A stretch of 64,000 nucleotides of DNA from assembly GCF_004404055.1 (NCBI RefSeq), contig NZ_SOHK01000005.1, positions 1-64,000 on the forward strand. The letters run 5' to 3'. The translations under genes and the position numbers were made by a program. The DNA comes from Cryobacterium ruanii. GTDB taxonomy: Bacteria > Actinomycetota > Actinomycetes > Actinomycetales > Microbacteriaceae. Shown piece after piece: positions 60,278-64,000 of the stretch (position 1 is the first letter of the stretch; every line of letters begins with the position of its first letter). Below the pieces are notes generated by a model, which ran no database searches, was not told where the DNA came from, and saw only the letters and a program-made list of their open reading frames with translations.

Positions 60278-61378
60278 CTAGTGTGTGCGGAAGCGCTGCG
60301 CCATGGGGCAGTCGAACGGGTCGCGTGCTGCCAGGCCGACCCTGTTCAGGTAGGCGATGACGATGCCGTAGCTCTCGAAGACGCCGGTCTCGGTGTACTT
60401 CACATCGTGCGACAGGCAGTACTCCTTCGCGATTTCCTGCGCCTTGCGCAGGTGCGGGCGGGCCATGTTCGGAAACAGGTGGTGCTCAATCTGGTAGTTG
60501 AGACCGCCCATGTAGGTGTCGATGAATGTGCCACCGCGAATGTTGCGGCTGGTGAGCACCTGGCGACGCAGGAAGTCGACCTTGCTTTCGGCCGGAAGCT
60601 GCGGCATCCCCTTGTGATTGGGAGCAAACGATGCGCCCATATAGACGCCGAACACGGCCATCTGCACGCCGATGAAGGCGAATGCCATGCCGAGCGGCAG
60701 AAAGTAGAAGATGACGGCGAAGTAGGCAGTGAGGCGGGTGACGAGCATGGTGATCTCGACCCAACGCTCATTGACCTTGTTCTTGCCGAACACGGTCTTG
60801 AAACCCTGGATGTGCAGGTTGATGCCTTCGAACATTAAGAGTGGAAAGAAGAAGTATCCCTGCTTGCGGGTGACGATGGCGCCCAGCCGGCTAACTTTTT
60901 TTGCGTCTTCCTCGCGGAACACGATGAAGTCGGGCTCGATGTCCGGGTCTTTTCCGATGACGTTCGGCTGGGCGTGGTGACGGCTGTGCTTGGTCATCCA
61001 CCAGGCGTAGCTGATGCCGACGAAAAGGTTGGCGAGAACGCGGCCCGCGCGGTCATTGGCCTTGCCGGAGGTGAACACGGCGCGGTGTGAGGCCTCGTGG
61101 GCCAGAAAGGCGAACTGGGTGAAGATGAGTCCGAGGGCGCCGGCGATGATCAGCTGGTACCAGGTGTCACCGAGCAAAACGAAACCGGCGGCAGCTCCGA
61201 GGGTGGCGGCCACAAGAATGGAGAAGACCATCCAGTAGAAGCCGGTGCGCCGGCCGAGAAGGCCGAGATTGCGCACGGTGTGCAGGAGTGCCGAATATTC
61301 GGTTGTGGGATTCTTCGTGTCTCCACCCGGCCGGGTCCTGATGATGCGAACCGAGGGTGCGGCTAGTGCTTCCGACAT
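60278..61378 (-). CDS. Membrane fatty-acid desaturase
   Basis: A 366-residue di-iron acyl-lipid desaturase. The three histidine boxes are HEASH (about residue 93), HSRHH (about 130) and QIEHH (about 297), with four or so membrane helices between. The QxxHH form of the last box is typical of front-end and omega-type desaturases. It inserts double bonds into membrane fatty acids, a standard response to cold. ATG 61378 follows AAGG. A consensus -10 (61500-61505, minus strand) suggests a leader of about 115 bases. The electron donor is not encoded nearby. Confidence 0.94.
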   Translation of the reverse strand: MSEALAAPSVRIIRTRPGGDTKNPTTEYSALLHTVRNLGLLGRRTGFYWMVFSILVAATLGAAAGFVLLGDTWYQLIIAGALGLIFTQFAFLAHEASHRAVFTSGKANDRAGRVLANLFVGISYAWWMTKHSRHHAQPNVIGKDPDIEPDFIVFREEDAKKVSRLGAIVTRKQGYFFFPLLMFEGINLHIQGFKTVFGKNKVNERWVEITMLVTRLTAYFAVIFYFLPLGMAFAFIGVQMAVFGVYMGASFAPNHKGMPQLPAESKVDFLRRQVLTSRNIRGGTFIDTYMGGLNYQIEHHLFPNMARPHLRKAQEIAKEYCLSHDVKYTETGVFESYGIVIAYLNRVGLAARDPFDCPMAQRFRTH

Positions 61379-61499
61379 GAGGCCTTAGTGGATCGGGACT
61401 TCTCAGTCCGGACATGAGCAATTACTCGTGGAGCAGATAGCCGTCAGTCTACGTTCGGGAACCCCTCCATCGTGCCCAATTCACACGCGTTTCCCAGTG

Positions 61500-61505
61500 A
61501 TTATA
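61500..61505 (-). promoter_or_regulatory. Consensus -10 (TATAAT) upstream of the desaturase
   Basis: A perfect TATAAT on the minus strand in an AT-rich stretch. No good -35 lies at 16-18 bases. If used, the desaturase message would have a leader of about 115 bases. Confidence 0.45.
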
Positions 61506-61533
61506 TGCCAAAAATGGAATGTATCTGACCGAT

Positions 61534-63090
61534 CTATCGCCAACTTGGCATCCATATGTGGAGCTGCCAAAACGCGAACGGAGTCTGCATTCCGGTCCAT
61601 ACCGGGAAGAAGAATGCAGTGAGTACCAGCGCGACCCCCAGGCCGACGGCCACGCCGGCCAGGGCTCCGGAACGTGGTTGCACGTCATATTCGTGCGCCT
61701 GCGAATGTGCTGAATGCCGTCCTTCCGGCCGTGCCGGAGCGGCAATTCGCCCGAGTAGCAGCCCGATGACGAAGGTGAGGCCCAGCAGCAGGTAGGGCTC
61801 GAACGCGATCGTGTAAAACTGAAAAACCGTGCGGTTCAAATACATCAGCCACGGCAGGTAACCGGCAACCATTCCCATCAATATCAGGCCGACCCGCCAC
61901 TCCCGGTATCGAGCCAGGCGATAGACGAGGTAAAACAGTGCGGCCGTCGCCGCCCACCAGATCAGAGGATTGCCGACCGAGGTGATCGCCGCGGAGCAGC
62001 TCTGAAACTGGCAGCCGAACTCGCCCCCGTTCGAACCTTGGTAGTACATGCTGGTCGGGCGGGTCATGAACAGCCAGGTCAGCGGGTTGGCCTGGTACGG
62101 ATGCGGGGTGGCCAGCCCCACATGGTACGTGTACGCCGCCGCCTGGTAGTGCCAGAAACTTTGCAGGGTGTGCGGAACCCAGGCAAGCGGCCCGGTCCAG
62201 GCTGCGCCCGACCCATCGGCCCAGTCCCGGTAATATCCGCCGCGGGTGACGAACCAGCCCGTCCACGACACCAGGAAGGTCGTGACGGCCACGGGAACCA
62301 GGAGCAGGAATGTGGCCGGGGCCTGCTTGAGAATGGCGGCGCTCAGCCAGAAGGAAACGCCGTTCCGCCGCCGCGCGAGCGCGTCGACCACGACGAGGTA
62401 GAGGCCGAAGGCCGCCAGAAAATACAGGCCAGACCATTTCACGGAGCTGGTCAAGCCGAAGGCGAGGCCGGCACAGAGCAGCCAGGGGCGCCACCACAGG
62501 GTAGGGCCCCAGCCAGGATCGGTGAGGCCGACCAACCGGGTGGCGAGTCGCGCGGCGTGCCATGGCCGGTCCATCAGAACGGCGCCGAACCCGAGCAACG
62601 CGAAGAACATGACGAAGTTGTCGAGCAGGGCCACGCGGCTCATCACGATCGCGTGGCCGTCGATCGCGAGGAGAAAGCCCGCGATCAAGGCCAGCAGGCG
62701 GGACTGGAACAACCGTCGGGCCACGAGCATGATGAGCAAGACCGCGAGCACCCCGACCACGACGGTCGCCAAGCGCCAGCCCCACGGACTGCCGGGGCCG
62801 AGCAGGTTCATGCCGAGGGCGATGAGCCACTTGCCGAGCGGCGGATGCACCACGAACGAGGGTTCCATCGTGAAGATCTCGGTCTGCCCGGCCTCGAACA
62901 GTGGGTTGGCGTCGGCCGGCCAGGTGGACTCGTAGCCGTTGTTGAACAGGCTCCAGGCATCCTTCACATAGAAGGTCTCGTCGAACACGAGCGCGTGCGG
63001 CACGCCGAGGTTCCACAGACGAAGCACGGCGGCCAGCAGGACCACGGCGAGGGGGGCGCCCCAGCGAACCCATCGACAAGTTGCGAGCAC
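61534..63090 (-). CDS. Protein O-mannosyltransferase (PMT family)
   Basis: A 518-residue membrane glycosyltransferase with about eleven helices. The first outer loop has VFDETFYVKDAWSL with the acidic Asp-Glu pair that binds the polyprenyl-phosphate-mannose donor, and MEPSFVVHPPLGKWLIALG, both standard in GT39 enzymes such as actinobacterial Pmt. It attaches mannose to Ser/Thr of secreted proteins. Ser/Thr-rich secreted proteins, including the WxL and ice-binding proteins, lie just downstream, but a link is speculative. GTG 63090 is chosen as the start of the first helix; the open frame upstream overlaps rsmI on the other strand. Confidence 0.92.
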   Translation of the reverse strand: MLATCRWVRWGAPLAVVLLAAVLRLWNLGVPHALVFDETFYVKDAWSLFNNGYESTWPADANPLFEAGQTEIFTMEPSFVVHPPLGKWLIALGMNLLGPGSPWGWRLATVVVGVLAVLLIMLVARRLFQSRLLALIAGFLLAIDGHAIVMSRVALLDNFVMFFALLGFGAVLMDRPWHAARLATRLVGLTDPGWGPTLWWRPWLLCAGLAFGLTSSVKWSGLYFLAAFGLYLVVVDALARRRNGVSFWLSAAILKQAPATFLLLVPVAVTTFLVSWTGWFVTRGGYYRDWADGSGAAWTGPLAWVPHTLQSFWHYQAAAYTYHVGLATPHPYQANPLTWLFMTRPTSMYYQGSNGGEFGCQFQSCSAAITSVGNPLIWWAATAALFYLVYRLARYREWRVGLILMGMVAGYLPWLMYLNRTVFQFYTIAFEPYLLLGLTFVIGLLLGRIAAPARPEGRHSAHSQAHEYDVQPRSGALAGVAVGLGVALVLTAFFFPVWTGMQTPFAFWQLHIWMPSWR

Positions 63091-63151
63091 TTGACCATCG
63101 TACTGAGCGTCGCGCGACCGCACTCTCCGCCCGGGCTGCGAGAATTGCAGC

Positions 63152-64000
63152 ATGATCATCCTTGCTGCCACCCCGATCGGAAACCTGGGCGACGCCTCCC
63201 GGCGTCTGATCGAGACCCTAACGACCATCACCATCGTGGCCGCCGAGGACACCCGCGTCACCGTGCACCTGCTCAAAGCCCTCGGCATCGAGAATCGGCC
63301 CAGGCTCATCGCCCTGCATGACCACAACGAACGCGGCAAGGCTGCCGAACTGGTCGAACTGGCCCGCGAGGTGGACATCCTGGTGCTGAGCGACGCCGGT
63401 ATGCCCACCGTGTCCGACCCCGGCTTTCATCTAGTGGATGCCGCGGTGGCGGCTGGCGTGCAGGTCACTGCTCTGCCCGGCCCGTCCGCCGTGCTCACCG
63501 CCCTTGCGGTCTCTGGGCTGCCGACCGACCGGTTCACCTTCGAGGGGTTCCTGCCGCGCAAGCACGGTGAGCGGGTCAAACTGCTGCGTGACCTCGCCGC
63601 CGAACGCCGCACTATGGTGTTCTTCGAATCGCCCAACCGGCTGGCTGATTCGCTCGTTGACCTGGCCGCCACACTCGGCGCTGACCGCCGCGTCGTGGTT
63701 TGCCGGGAACTGACCAAATTCTTTGAGGAGGTCAAGCGCGGCACGGCGAGCGAGCTGGCCGTGTGGGCGGCGGCCGGCGTGCGCGGCGAAATCTGCGTCG
63801 TCGTCGCCGGCGCCGAAGTGCGCGTGCTGGACCTGGCCATGGGTGTGGCGGAGGTGCTCGAGCTGGTGGCCGGCGGCATCCGCTTGAAGGAGGCTGCGGC
63901 GGACGTGTCGGCGGCCAGCGGACTGGGCAAACGCGAACTATACGAGCACGCGCTGCAGGCCAGGACCGGCGCACGGGCGCCGAAACCCGACCGTTCGGCC
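63152..64000 (+). CDS. rsmI: 16S rRNA (cytidine-1402-2'-O)-methyltransferase, runs off the window
   Basis: The frame from ATG 63152 stays open to the last base, giving 283 residues, nearly the full length of RsmI. It has LAATPIGNLGDAS at the N-terminus, VAAEDTRVT, VLSDAGMPTVSDPG and ALPGPSAVLTAL, the conserved SAM-binding motifs of this tetrapyrrole-methylase-fold family, followed by FESPNRL and CRELTKFFEE. It methylates the ribose of C1402 in the ribosome's decoding centre. It is divergent from the mannosyltransferase gene, with 61 bases between. Confidence 0.96.
   Translation, partial: MIILAATPIGNLGDASRRLIETLTTITIVAAEDTRVTVHLLKALGIENRPRLIALHDHNERGKAAELVELAREVDILVLSDAGMPTVSDPGFHLVDAAVAAGVQVTALPGPSAVLTALAVSGLPTDRFTFEGFLPRKHGERVKLLRDLAAERRTMVFFESPNRLADSLVDLAATLGADRRVVVCRELTKFFEEVKRGTASELAVWAAAGVRGEICVVVAGAEVRVLDLAMGVAEVLELVAGGIRLKEAAADVSAASGLGKRELYEHALQARTGARAPKPDRSA

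Overview
The window is high-GC, gene-dense DNA from an actinobacterium. Gene content, GTG/TTG starts, frequent four-base ATGA or GTGA overlaps and the recurring word GCGGATGC all point to the Microbacteriaceae. Several genes suggest a cold-living relative of Cryobacterium: a triple-domain DUF3494 ice-binding protein, a membrane fatty-acid desaturase and WxL-type surface proteins. The genus is an inference. No rRNA, tRNA, CRISPR array or intact insertion sequence was seen.

Left third (1-24 kb): the end of an amidase, an MMPL-type exporter, a Fur-family regulator with catalase behind an operator-like palindrome, a flavin disulfide oxidoreductase, a crotonase, an arginase-fold protein, PspA, a class I glutamine amidotransferase, a truncated oxidase joined to an M20 amidohydrolase, a gamma-glutamyltranspeptidase-like enzyme and an FHA-domain protein. 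It closes with a complete fructose phosphotransferase locus on the minus strand (DeoR regulator, fruK, fruA, ptsI, ptsH), whose first three genes overlap by four bases each.

Middle (24-42 kb): sbcD-sbcC, a small nucleotidase, a short promoter-hairpin unit, a type II toxin-antitoxin pair, a polar amino-acid ABC importer, a RecQ helicase fused to a phosphoribosyltransferase-like domain, an M18 aminopeptidase, a DUF2236 protein, a sugar porter, an exonuclease-like protein that has lost all its expected catalytic residues, and RNase HI with a ribbon-helix-helix-like tail.

42-49 kb: two decayed nitrate/nitrite assimilation genes (large deletions, a frameshift, a stop codon), then tatA-tatC beside two predicted Tat clients, a ferritin-like secreted protein and a membrane-anchored molybdopterin oxidoreductase. 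49-55 kb holds a DEAD helicase, a sulfurtransferase, a LysM lipoprotein that seems to start at AUU, and L-serine dehydratase.

55-60 kb is the most notable region. Four minus-strand genes encode a WxL-like protein, a DUF916 membrane protein, a protein with three ice-binding domains plus a WxL-like domain, and a second WxL-like protein. The arrangement resembles the WxL/DUF916 surface-complex loci of Firmicutes and suggests that ice-binding modules are displayed on the cell wall. A desaturase, a protein O-mannosyltransferase and the start of rsmI complete the window.
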